Origin: Heterodera schachtii
Taxonomy: Eukaryota; Nematoda; Chromadorea; Rhabditida; Heteroderidae
Assembly (NCBI GenBank): GCA_023374025.1
Contig: SIJG01000026.1
Location: forward strand, 1,552,926-1,616,925
Length of the DNA stretch: 64,000 bases
Direction of reading: 5' to 3'
Positions 14,973 to 25,357 of the stretch are shown here, piece after piece. The position numbers and the translations under genes are program-made. The number at the start of each line of letters is the position of its first letter. The stretch's first letter is position 1. The notes beneath the pieces are model-generated. The model was not told where the DNA came from. It saw only the letters and a list, made by a program, of their open reading frames with translations, and did not search any database.

Positions 14973-17789
14973 TAAAATTCTTTATTTATTAAAAATTTAA
15001 CCCAATTTTTTCAATTGCATTTTGCACAAAACCGCTGAAGAATTAAAATAATATTATAAAAATTTGAAAAATTTATATTCATATTTTGACTGTAAGAATA
15101 TTATGTAAAAAGGTTAAAATAAATGAAATGATTTATTAAAAAAAAATGATAATATAACAAATTCGATAATCTTTACTAAGGATTAAGAAACGATCATTTG
15201 CCTCACCAGCGAAAAACCATCAGTTGTCAAGAAATGTAGAAATGAAAAGCTTTATATTAAGTAAGTGCTTGTCTTTTTATTTGAAAATATATTTAAAAAA
15301 TAAAAATTTAAATTTTCCTCATATTTGTTTATTGATTTTTAAAATACAATAGGAAATAATGTAAATTTATATTGAAAAAATAAACACCCAAATTTTTGAA
15401 AAGAAATCATAAAGTAACATTATGAATACGCTGTGAAACTCAATTAAACGAAAGCAATAATTTATTAGTTTTTCTAGAGAAATAAGAATTATAGAATGAT
15501 CAGAATCAAATTTAAGATGAATTAATTGTTCTTATCTTACTTAAAATTAGCTTTTGAAAAATTCATTCTTCGAAATGAGTCCGAAACTTCCTTAGCAAAT
15601 GTCATCAACACGGCATAACAAATAAATTAAAATTAAAATATTGTAAAATTAATAAGTTTCTAATTATTGGTAAATTAAACGAAGATATAAAAAATAAATT
15701 AATAAGCCAAAGTTACATCTTCTAATAAAAAAGGCATAAAAATTTTAATAGTTTAAACATCACAATCCATGAAATATTTATTTAACAAAATTTCTCACAA
15801 TTTTTTGGTTACTAAAAAATAAATAAAAAACAAACGATTTAAAATACCAAACTAAACTAATTTTTTATCCAAGGAGTAAAAAAATAAACATAGTTATAAA
15901 TATAAAGGAAATTAAAATGAATCTATTCAGAATAACAATAAAATTATTAAACTTAAAATTTAAATTCGAATAACAAAGCTAGCACTTAAAAATAAAATAT
16001 CATAACGAATTTAGACCGAATTAATGAATTAAATAATCTACCTTAAAATATTTTAAAATATAATAAAAAAATTTTTAAATATTTATAATTATTACAAATT
16101 ATTATAAAATTTTTATCTATACGTTTTTTAATATAAAAAGATTAAATTAATTTAAAATTACAATTTAATCAGAAAAATAATAATTGCAAAAGTCATAATA
16201 AACAGATGACTTGAATATGATATATTTAAAGAAACTTAAAGTATTATTAAAATATTTGTAGCATTTAAATTAAAAAAGGTTTAAAATATATGATAATACA
16301 AAAAGAATTACAAATTTAGCATTAAGGTAATTATATCCAAATAGTAACAAAAATTTATGAATCTATAATCAATCAAAAAACATAACATTTAATTGAATTT
16401 ATCAAATTCATATTTTAACAATATTATAAAAATTATATTGGGATTATTACGCAGTCTCTTAATTAAATTAACATAATTAAAAGTTTTGATATACGTTAAA
16501 TACAATAAATTATTAAATTCCCATATAAGAATATTAATATTCGAATTGTTAATATTTGTAAAACGAAGATGTTGGCGCTTTATAGAGCGAATATCGCTCA
16601 TTGCTTACTAGATGGATAACCAAATAAATGAAATAATTTATAAAAGTATTTTAAATAAATAATTATTAATTACAAAATAAAAATGATAATATTTTCAATG
16701 TTTATACATTAATTGATGTAAATATTATCTATTACAAAGACAAAAACGAGAAAAATCTTAACAAATAAAATTGAGGAAATTTACACAATACCCTTATTGT
16801 TAAAATCGTTGGATTGGTTTAATACTGTTTTCTAGAAATTAACAATGAATTTTGAAATGGAAAATTTACTTAAATTTATTAAATATTTATATGTGATGTA
16901 ATGAATGTATTTATAAAAAATATTGAATTTAAAAAATTCATATAATTCTCCATATTTTTTCTGTTTATGCTTTAAGTGGATACTTTTTTTGATACTTAAA
17001 AATTTTGAAACTTTGTTTGGCAAAAAAAATAATTTATATTAAAATGGAATTCATTAAACTTCCTCAAAATAAAGTAACAATAATTAAATGAATTGAAAAA
17101 AGTAAGAAATTACAATAATTATTTAATGAGACTATTAACTTAATATATGTTTATTGGATCATTTTAAATGAATTATTAACATGTAATTAATTGCCTCGTG
17201 ACTATAACATGTTAATTGAATTTAATGAAAAAAAATAAAAAAGAATTACGTCTAACCTGAAATAAATTGAAAATATATACAAAATATTTAAAAATAAAGC
17301 ATTATTATCATTATTATATTACTGAAAATATATTTACTTTATTAATAATTTGCTTTCTCCTTTCAAGTAAAGAATTTAACGATATTATTATAATGTCCTC
17401 TTCAAAAAATTTGTAGCGATTGCGGAGTCATGTCATGAGTTAAATGATGAGATTGAAAGAAAATATTTGAATATTAAAAGAGAAGCCTTGAAAAAAATAA
17501 TTTTATAAAATAAAATAATGAACATGCATATATATCATCAAACGCGAAAATTAATAATTTAAATTCAATTTTTGTAAAAAAATTAGAATTATTAAACTAA
17601 CTTATAGGATTAATTTTACATGTATAATGATGATAAGAATCTAAAAAAATAATAAAAATTAATAAATATAAAATGCATAAAGATAAAAAATCAAAACTCA
17701 CGAAAAATAGTTATTTCTAATATTTCAATGTTTAATATCAAAAAAAAAATTATTACGCTCTTGTGAATTTTTTTTGTCCGTATGATCGA
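14973..17789. other. Gene-free A-rich DNA
   Basis: The plus strand is strongly A-rich. The frames at 16389-16601 and 16832-17023 (minus) are short, Ile/Asn/Lys-rich and without motifs, so I do not call them genes. GAGCGAATATCGCTC near 16587 is a small perfect palindrome. Confidence 0.5.
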
Positions 17790-18160
17790 TAGTGCTGTCT
17801 GAGACCAAAAATTTCCCAGACTCGAGACCGAGATTCGACCCCGAGACCGAGACTCGACCCCGAGGCTCGAGACCGAGACCCAAACCCCGTTTTTGCGCGG
17901 TTTTGAGTCAATTTAAAAAAAAAATTTTTGAAAATTTGACAATTTGTTAATAGAATTAGCCCAAAAATGTCAAAATTTTTGCGATTTTGAGCCAACTTCT
18001 TATAAAAATAAGGTTTTGGGTGCCGATAGGCGCCGCCGGAGAAATTTAATTGTAAAAATAGCACTCCTAAAATTGGCAATAAATCTTTTATTAGAGACAA
18101 AAATTTTTTTAATTTTTCCGAAACTTACTTCGTTAATTCAAATTAGTCTATTTTGACAAT
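17790..18160 (+). mobile_element. Hairpin-core element b (hAT-like end)
   Basis: The left edge is TAGTGCTGTCTGAGACC at 17790. A GC-rich array follows at 17817-17890, built from CGAGACCGAGA and CTCGACCCCGAG units. Then comes an interior shared with the 62.2-62.8 kb element (AATTTGTTAA, TTGCGATTTTGAGCCAA-like words) and the hairpin core at 18018-18039 in the inverse orientation (GCCGATAGGC, then GCCGCCGG). The 115-residue minus-strand frame across the array is a Ser/Arg/Gly-rich translation of the repeat and not a gene. The right end is uncertain. Confidence 0.5.
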
Positions 18161-18773
18161 GCTTTTTGGCCCCCGCTTTTCCCATGGTAAAGGTCAGTTG
18201 GGTGCTGGTCCAATTTAAGGCACCATTAAAACATAGCAAATGGTGAAAAGTCAAAAGAATTTTCAAATAAATTTCAATTTTCTTTTCGGTAACCCATTTA
18301 TTTGTGACGGATTTTTTGAGAGTTAAAAGATTTTGATAAAAAAAAATCTCCTATTTTTCTGTTTATCGAATTAATACTTAGTTTGGCAAATTTGACTTAC
18401 CGTCTTTCCAAATTTTTTTAATCCTGAATAGGGCTTTTCAATATTGTAGTATCTATGCGACTAATAATCATTGTGTTTGGGTTTTTACTAAATCCAATCA
18501 TAAACAATTTTTTTAAAATGAACTAACGAATCTTTTACATTCTTCGCCCCCCTCCCCACAATTAAATTCATTTAAATTTAAATTTAAATTACTCATGATT
18601 TGTTTTTAATTAAAATTTTTCACGTTTTATAAAAGAAAAATTGTCAAAGTAATCGCTTTCCATACAAATGATAATTACTTACAAAGTGGTGGGTATCAAT
18701 CTTTAAAAATCATTTAATGATCCTCTTTTCTGCAAAAAGAATAATTTTCGTCTGACCATTCGTTGTCCGTCAG
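18161..18773. other. Region upstream of the small frame and dehydrogenase gene
   Basis: No exon is recognised. AAGGCACCATTAAAACATAGCAAATGG at about 18217-18243 resembles AAGGCACCATTTAATTGCAGTGCAAATGG at about 18837-18864, so a short motif occurs twice upstream of the polyol dehydrogenase gene. Confidence 0.35.
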
Positions 18774-18872
18774 ATGACACTCGCTGATAAAATGGCGTTG
18801 ATTAACGATCAACAGGAGGAAATTTTCTATATATTAAGGCACCATTTAATTGCAGTGCAAATGGACAAATAG
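18774..18872 (+). CDS. Possible 32-residue small frame or exon
   Basis: An ATG directly after a CAG (possible acceptor) opens a frame of 32 codons ending in TAG. The start reads MTLADKMALINDQQEE, more balanced in composition than the AT-driven frames around it, and the local base composition is less AT-rich. No family is recognised. It lies about 500 bases upstream of the polyol dehydrogenase start on the same strand. It could be a small gene, a stray exon, a transposon scrap or chance; part of it overlaps the AAGGCACCATT motif repeated at 18.2 kb. Confidence 0.2.
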   Translation: MTLADKMALINDQQEEIFYILRHHLIAVQMDK

Positions 18873-19330
18873 CATTATATTTTCGAAGAAAATTTTTTAT
18901 TTTAAATTTAAATGGTTTTCCTAACAAAATTTCATCAAATTTTGACATATTAATAGCTTATTATTTCCAAATTTAATTATTATCAAAGCCTTTTAACTAA
19001 TATTATTATTTTTTAATTATTTATCTTTTATTCGATATTTTCCTATTTTTTTAAAACATTTTTCACAGCACTCAAAGAAGCAATAGCGCAAATTTTAGTG
19101 CTTAAAGTAATTAATTCTAAATTTAAAATTTATTATATTTAAGAAAAACATGCTTTTAAAAGGTTTTTTATTTAAAGTCCCTGCAAAATTTTTAAATATA
19201 TCACAATTTCCAAAAATAAAATAAGAAAAACTTATTTTCAGTTTAATATTATAAAAAAAATTTTTCGTTGGATAAAGAAAAAAATGTTTTTCTCGGTGTC
19301 TTAATTGAATAGATATGATTAATAAATTAA

Positions 19331-19340
19331 ATAATTTTAG
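19331..19340 (+). promoter_or_regulatory. Possible trans-splice or leader acceptor
   Basis: ATAATTTTAG ends 38 bases upstream of the dehydrogenase start codon. If the organism is a nematode this could be the spliced-leader acceptor or the end of a leader intron. Position is the only support. Confidence 0.2.
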
Positions 19341-19378
19341 CTATAATAAATTCACTAATCATTTTTTGAATTCCTCCC

Positions 19379-22135
19379 ATGGCAACCCTTCTCGGATATG
19401 CGGCTTCTGATGTGGAACAAATTTCGGTGAAGCTGTCATCGCCAAATTTGAACACTATCGCAATGGCATACCCAAAAGTTGAAGTGCCAAAATATTCGCG
19501 GGCCACTCTTTCGGCCGGCATTGTCCATTTTGGTGTTGGCAATTTCCACCGGAGCCATCAGGCAAATAAAATGAATAAATTAAAATATGTTTTTAAATTA
19601 TTTATATAGCAAAGCTTGTGAATTAATTTTATGCTGAATGATATAATTATTATTGATGGCATAGCTTAAAATGACTGTATGAAATTTAGTTTAAGGCGGC
19701 AATGTTTTTTTCGTTTGTGTATGAAATTTAGTTTAAGGCGGCAATGTTTTTTTCGTTTGTAATTTTTGCCAAATTTTTATCTTAAAAAAATTCTAATGGA
19801 AACATTTAAGAATTCTGTCACTTTTCAGGCCGTTTTCCTCAGCGAACTGTTCAACATGGGCCAAGACTTGGACTGGGCCATCATTGGCGCGGGTGTGATG
19901 CCATCGGACGAGCGCATTCGGACTTGCTTAAGCGGACAAGACTTTCTGACTACAGTGGTCGGCCAGGACGAGTACAGTAATACGGTCCAGGTACTGAAAT
20001 ATCATTGAATTAATTAATTAAATTATAAATTTTCAAATTATAAGATCACTGGCGCAATGATCGATTTCCTACCGATTGGCAATACCGAAGCGATTGTGCC
20101 CAACTTTCGGATCCGGCAATCCGAATTGTGTCGATGACCGTGACGGAGGGCGGCTATTTTATCAACGCGGCCACTGGTGAATTTGACCCAACTCATCCGG
20201 CAATTGTTGCGCACGCAAAAGATCCAGGTAAATATGTTTTAATTAATATTGTTTCATATTTTACCTTTTACTATTTTTTATTTAATTAAACAATTTTTTT
20301 TAGAATTATTTTTTTAATGCGAGAATTATTAATTCATTCAAAAGTATTTTAATTAATTTTAATAGCCAACCCTCGCACTGTATTCGGACTAATTGTCACC
20401 GCGCTGATCCGTCGGCGTGCAAACGGCACCGATCCGTTCACTGTGCTGTCATGTGACAACATAACAAAAAATGGTGAAATGGCACGAAATGCATGTGTTG
20501 GCACGGCACGGGCACTGGGATATCAGGTAAATAATTTTAAAAAATAATTAAAATTATTAATTTGGAAACTTTCTAAGGAATTTGCCGATTGGATTGACGA
20601 AAATGTAGCATTTCCGAATGGAATGGTTGACCGGATCACTCCGATGACCGGGGACATTGAACGAACGACGTGCCAACAAAACCATGGCATTGAGGACGGG
20701 TGGCCCGTGTTCTGTGAAAACTACAAACATTGGGTGTTGGAGGACAATTTTCCCGCCGGACGGCCATCACTTGAAAAGGTAAAAAAAAAATTAATTTAAA
20801 TTAAGATAATTAAAAATTTGTTAAAATTTAATTTTTATCATTTCAGCGGTATGTGAATTAATGGAAAAGCCTATCTTATAATAAAAACATTTATTAAAAA
20901 ATTTTATAACTTATTTTTAAGGAATAAATTGTTTACACTTTTAATCAATAACCAATTTAACTATTATGAGTTTAATATTTTGAATTAGGTCGGTGTCCAA
21001 TTTGTGCCCGATGTGACGCCCTATGAGATAATGAAGTTGCGCCTGCTGAACGGTGGCCATGCCGCAATTGCTTATTCGGCGGCACTGCTTGGCCTCAAAC
21101 TTGCCCACAAAGCAATGCAAAACAATTTGATCAGCGCATATTTGCGCAAATTGCAGGTGACCAATTAATTTAATTAATTAAAAAGTTATTTTAAATAACA
21201 TTACATAAATTATCAGTATATTAAAATATGCCATGGTTGAATAGTCAATATTTTTAAATGGAATAATTTGACAATTAATGATTTTTTTTATAAGCCACTG
21301 ACAAAAAATTCATAAAAATTAAATTGGCAAAAAATTTTAAGACCGACGAAATTCTGCCTACCGTACCGCCGGTGGGAGGCATTGATTTGCACGACTACTG
21401 TAAACTGATCCAACAACGGTTTGGCAACCCAAAAATTGAAGACACAATTCAACGGCTGTGCTATGATGGCACAAATCGGCAGCCTAAATTTATTGTGCCG
21501 ACAATTGAACAGCGCATAAAAAGTGGCCAAAGCATTGACGGATTGGCATTGGTAAACATTTTTCAAAATTTTTTATGAATTTGAATTTAAAAATTTTAAA
21601 TAAGTTTATTTAAATCATTCTCTGAAAGATTGGTCTATATATTTTTTGGATATTGATAAAAATAAGTTCATATTTTTTATAAGAATTTATAAAATTTAGA
21701 AGTGGATTATTTATATAAATTTGGTAATGATATTTAGAATGTGTTGTAGGGAAAAGAAACAGCAATATTCCCGAAAGTCGAGAAAGAAATCATAAACGTT
21801 TGAACTACCTTATTGGGGAAATTCTGAAAATTATTCATTCTTTGCAGATTATTTTCCAAATTTTTTAGGTCAGCGCCCTGTGGTGCCGCTACTGTTTGGG
21901 CACGGATGAGAATGGCACGCCAATTGCGCCCAATGATCCGGCATGGGCACAACTCAACGCCACCGCCAAAATGGCACGGGATAACGATGACCCATCAGTT
22001 TGGCTGTCCATGAAGCACATTTATGGCAATTTGGTTGCTGAGTCGGATGCTTTTCGGCAACAATTTGCCAAAACGCTGCGCCATCTTTGGGAGTTTGGCA
22101 CTGAAAGCGCGTTGAAGCGCTATTTAGGAGAGTAA
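19379..22135 (+). CDS. Mannitol 2-dehydrogenase-type polyol dehydrogenase (8 exons, one frameshift)
   Basis: Long-chain polyol dehydrogenase family, which interconverts mannitol and fructose (or a related polyol/ketose pair) with NAD(P). Exons: 19379-19561, 19829-19990, 20045-20227, 20366-20526, 20578-20778, 20989-21156, 21342-21551, 21869-22135, about 511 codons against roughly 490-500 in bacterial members. GIVHFGVGNFHRSHQ at residues 47-61 is the nucleotide-binding start of the family. SCDN gives the conserved Asn (about 208), and KLRLLNGGH in exon 6 gives the catalytic Lys-x4-Asn-x2-His (about 313, 318, 321), all present. Intron 1 begins GC rather than GT. Exon 3 reads in frame to GTG at 20096-20098; the family sequence then continues one base out of register (CAACTTTCG from 20101), so one C seems to be missing near 20099-20101. 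This is either a sequencing error or a disabling mutation. Exons are far more GC-rich than their surroundings. The start could instead be Met29. No signal peptide is seen, so it is probably cytosolic. Confidence 0.88.
19562..19828 (+). other. GC-AG intron 1 of the polyol dehydrogenase
   Basis: Exon 1 ends CATCAG and the intron begins GCAAAT; it ends CTTTTCAG. The protein junction HRSHQ-AVFLSEL matches the family exactly, so the boundary is not movable to a nearby GT. It is the only intron of the gene with a classic TTTTCAG acceptor. Confidence 0.75.
19677..19760. repeat. Perfect 42-bp tandem duplication in intron 1
   Basis: Two adjacent identical 42-base copies (19677-19718 and 19719-19760), each starting GTATGAAATTTAG and ending TTTCGTTTGT, lie inside intron 1 of the polyol dehydrogenase gene. 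Confidence 0.9.
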
Positions 22136-22267
22136 GGTTGAGCAATTTTTTGATTTTTTTTCACATTTTTCGAATTGGCATTTATATTTTCCATTTCCAT
22201 TTTCTTTTTTTATTTTATTTTGTATTTTTGACATGCATAAAAGATTAACAATTTTTAATTTTACATT

Positions 22268-22273
22268 AATAAA
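22268..22273 (+). terminator. Candidate polyadenylation signal
   Basis: AATAAA about 130 bases after the stop of the polyol dehydrogenase gene. In DNA this AT-rich the hexamer is common by chance. Confidence 0.3.
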
Positions 22274-24521
22274 ATTAATGATTTTTTAAAGATTTTAAAA
22301 ATGTAATTTATGGTTTGAGCAAGGATTTAATTATTTTTTAATTTTTTAATAATAATAAATATTATGTCCATCCTAAATCAAAGAAAAATCATTTTTTCAT
22401 ACGAAATCAACTGAGATAGTTAGTAACTATTTTTTGGGAAACAAACGTGGACAATTTTGAAAAATTTAAGTAAAAATGACAAGGCATATTATAATGGGTC
22501 CACCTCGTTTGGGCGCCAGCCCAAGTTTTTGGGCTATAAGTTGTTAATAATAAACAATAATATGTGAGAAAATTTTAGTAAATTAAAATTAAAATTAATT
22601 CATGTTATATTAAAAAACTAATAAATTTTCTAAGCTTAATCAATTTATTATAAAATTCATATTTTTCCATTAATATAATTTTATCAACATTATAAGAAAA
22701 TATTTTTTATGTATTAATTTCTCAAGTCCAATTCAATCGTGAATGCACCGATAATCTGTTAGATTATTTTATTTTATATATTTTTTATAATTTTTATTTT
22801 TCAATTTTTTATAAATCATTCATTTATTTTAATTTTTAATAATATATTCTAAAATATATGAAAATGCATTTTTTATGTAGGTTTAAATTATTATGTAATT
22901 GATCCCCGCCAATTCTGCATAAAAACCAATTTGCGTCTTATATTTTAATCTTGTTTGGTTTAAATTTACATAACTTTTTTTTGTAATTCATAAAGTAATT
23001 GCTTTCTGTTTATTTCGGAAAAAAATTTGAATTTATTTTCTTTTATTTTATTATATCGAAGAAATTTCTGAACTTTCTTTTTATATTTTCATTATTTATG
23101 AATTGTCGTCTATCTATGCATATTTAAAAATTAAAATAATTTTTTCTTAATTTTTTAGATCAAATTAAATTTAATTTTAATAACATCGTAGCCCAATCAG
23201 ATTTTCGTTAAACGTTTCATTAGTATATAAGATTTTTGATGATGTTTTTAATTTGGATGAGAAATTATTTAAAAAAAATTTATTTTTTATGATAATGTTT
23301 TAGTTTTTTTGTTTATTAATTGTACTACAAATAATGCTATGACACATTTATTCACGGTCCTTTGTTTTATTCTCACTTAATGAAAACCACAAAAGTTTGA
23401 TATTTCTGAAATTTTTGAATTATTTTGAATTATTTCAGAACTAATTGCTATAACATTTTTTTCAAAATTTTTTAATCATTCATTTTTTTCCATTATCTTT
23501 TAAATTATTAAATTAAATAATAATAATAAATTAATAAGAGCTAACTTAATGTTTTTTAGTTTAACATTATTCATATTTCGTTATATCTCTAGTTGTGACT
23601 GTCTCAAATACTACTTAATAAATTTTTTCAAATATTTCGTATAAAATACAATTAAAACATACTATCTTAGTGTTTGACCTTTTGTTTTAGATTATTTGTA
23701 TTTCTGTATTAGAAGTAAGTAATTACTGCTTCTTTTACCATTAGTATAAGAAATGCCTTTTAAATTTAATTGAGTTTTTCAATAAAGAAATAAACAATCC
23801 TTTTTTATTAAATTACAAAATTATTTTCTACAATTAATAAGTTTTTTTAACTTTAAAAAAGTAAATTTAATGTTCAAAATGATAAAAGTACATTCAGTAG
23901 CGATCTTTCACGTATTTTCAGTGTGCAAAAATGCGCACACTCCGTTGTAAATCTTTTTATTTTACAATTTAAATAAAATAAAATATTACTAATATGAATC
24001 GTAAAAGGCTTCGATTATGTTGTCCATTGCAAAGTATTTAAAAAATTTTTGTGGTTTATCAATAAGTATTTGGATGTTTATATTTGCAGAATTTTGAATG
24101 AAAGAATTACGATTTTAATTGTTCATAATCATTTTTAATTTTTTTCATTTAATTCTATTATAATTTTTATTTATATTTATTTTTACATCTTTTATTCGAA
24201 TTTATAAATTTGGCAGTATTTTATTCTGATTTGGTTTATAAGATGAAATGAATTTTATTTTACAATAGATTTTTTTGCCAATTAATTTTAAAAAACGGAA
24301 AGTAATTTTTAAGAAAATATAAATTGATATTTTTTATTGGATTTGAAAACGATCCGAGATGATTCAAGATTATTAGAAGATTATTAAATAATGAAAAATA
24401 AAATGGTTGCTAAAAAATGATAAAATGTATATTATTAATAATATTTACAATTTGTTGGCCTTATTTGCTCAGTATATATTTATAGGAATTTCTTATTTTT
24501 TCGAATTATCTAATTTTCTTT
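22274..24521. other. Intergenic DNA between the two host genes
   Basis: T-rich on the plus strand. No exon was recognised. It contains part of segmental duplication copy A (22600-22975). GTGTGC and GCACAC near 23930-23950 could form a small hairpin. Confidence 0.5.
22600..22975 (+). repeat. Segmental duplication, copy A, first block
   Basis: Aligns in the same orientation with 38682-39085 with many substitutions and small indels. Shared landmarks are AACTAATAA, TTTTATCAACATTATAA, AATATATGAAAATGC, AATTCTGCATxAA and CCAATTTGCGTCTTATATTTTAA. Confidence 0.75.
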
Positions 24522-25357
24522 CTAGTTTATCTCCGGCTGTTCTTTCTCTACCATACCATCGCCTTCTTCACCGTCCATGGCATCATCTTCAAGCTGTTCA
24601 TCCTGTGCCAAATCCGTCTGTTCCTCTTCTGCCATCTCTTCTTCGACATCCATTTCTTGGTTGTTGGCCGACTCCTCGTCTCCATCCTGTTCAGCTACAA
24701 CCTGTGCACTTGACGGCTCTTCAGTATCTATTGGCTCAGCCTTTGGCTTGGCTTAAATGGCCAAATTGGCACAATGCCATTTATTATGTTAGAATTACCT
24801 GCTGCTGGTGCCTTTTTGTCCTTTGCTTTGTCTAAATTTTGTATTTTTTAAATTAAATTATTTTCAAATTTACCTTTCTTAGCAGCATCTTTCCCTTTTC
24901 CTGCCTTCTTTGCCGGCTTTTCTTTCTTGTCTAAATTTTGAAAAAATTTTCAGAAAATCTTTTAGACAAAACCAACTAACCCTTTTTCACTTTTCCGTCC
25001 TTTTTGTCCGCTTTTTTGGCATCCTTTTTGCCACCTTATTAATTTAAATTATTATTTGATTTAATTCAAATATATTAAATTCATTACCTTTTGCAGCTTT
25101 TCCTTTTGCTGGGCTGGAACCTTTTGGTGAAGCTTTTCCTTTGGCAGGCGATGCAACAGCTCCTTAATTTTTAATTATATTCTTTTTTTTAATATTATAG
25201 GTATTCACCTTTTTTACCGTCCTTTTTCACTGCTTTTGAGTTAGCTAAAAATTGAAAAATAATTATTATTTTTATTTTTATAATGATATTTATTACCAGT
25301 CTCCAAAAGAACAGCCATTACCAGGCAAACCATGGCCAGGAAGAGAACGGCACGCAT
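24522..25357 (-). CDS. Secreted lysine-rich/acidic protein (7 exons)
   Basis: Exons in gene order: 25357-25297, 25244-25209, 25162-25088, 25034-24981, 24930-24874, 24831-24799, 24751-24522, giving 181 codons and TAG at 24522. The N-terminus MRAVLFLAMVCLVMAVLL is a signal peptide. The mature part is a basic, low-complexity region of KKDGKK, SPAKGKA, KKDAKKADKK and KKAGKGKDAAKK type (about residues 21-105), then an acidic tail rich in Glu, Asp and Gln (EEPSS, DVEEEMAEEEQ, EQLEDDAMDGEEG) with no Cys. All six introns are 42-53 bp and interrupt the frame after the first codon base, so each internal exon can be skipped or duplicated without losing frame. I recognise no domain. Secreted proteins with Lys-rich, nuclear-signal-like blocks and acidic stretches are known among root-knot nematode effectors, so an effector is one guess; a secreted matrix-like protein is another. 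Confidence 0.8.

Noticed and set aside
17753..18100. 115-codon minus-strand frame with Ser/Arg/Gly-rich repeats
   Set aside because: A reading of the CGAGACCGAGA array; the flanking parts are non-coding repeat DNA.
20845..20870. TTTCAG at about 20846 as acceptor of intron 5 of the polyol dehydrogenase
   Set aside because: The sequence after it hits a stop at once, while the TAG at 20988 restores the family sequence (VGVQFVPDVTPYE).
24407..24835. 142-codon plus-strand frame rich in Pro, Leu and His
   Set aside because: It is the antisense of the last exons of the secreted-protein gene and runs across its introns.
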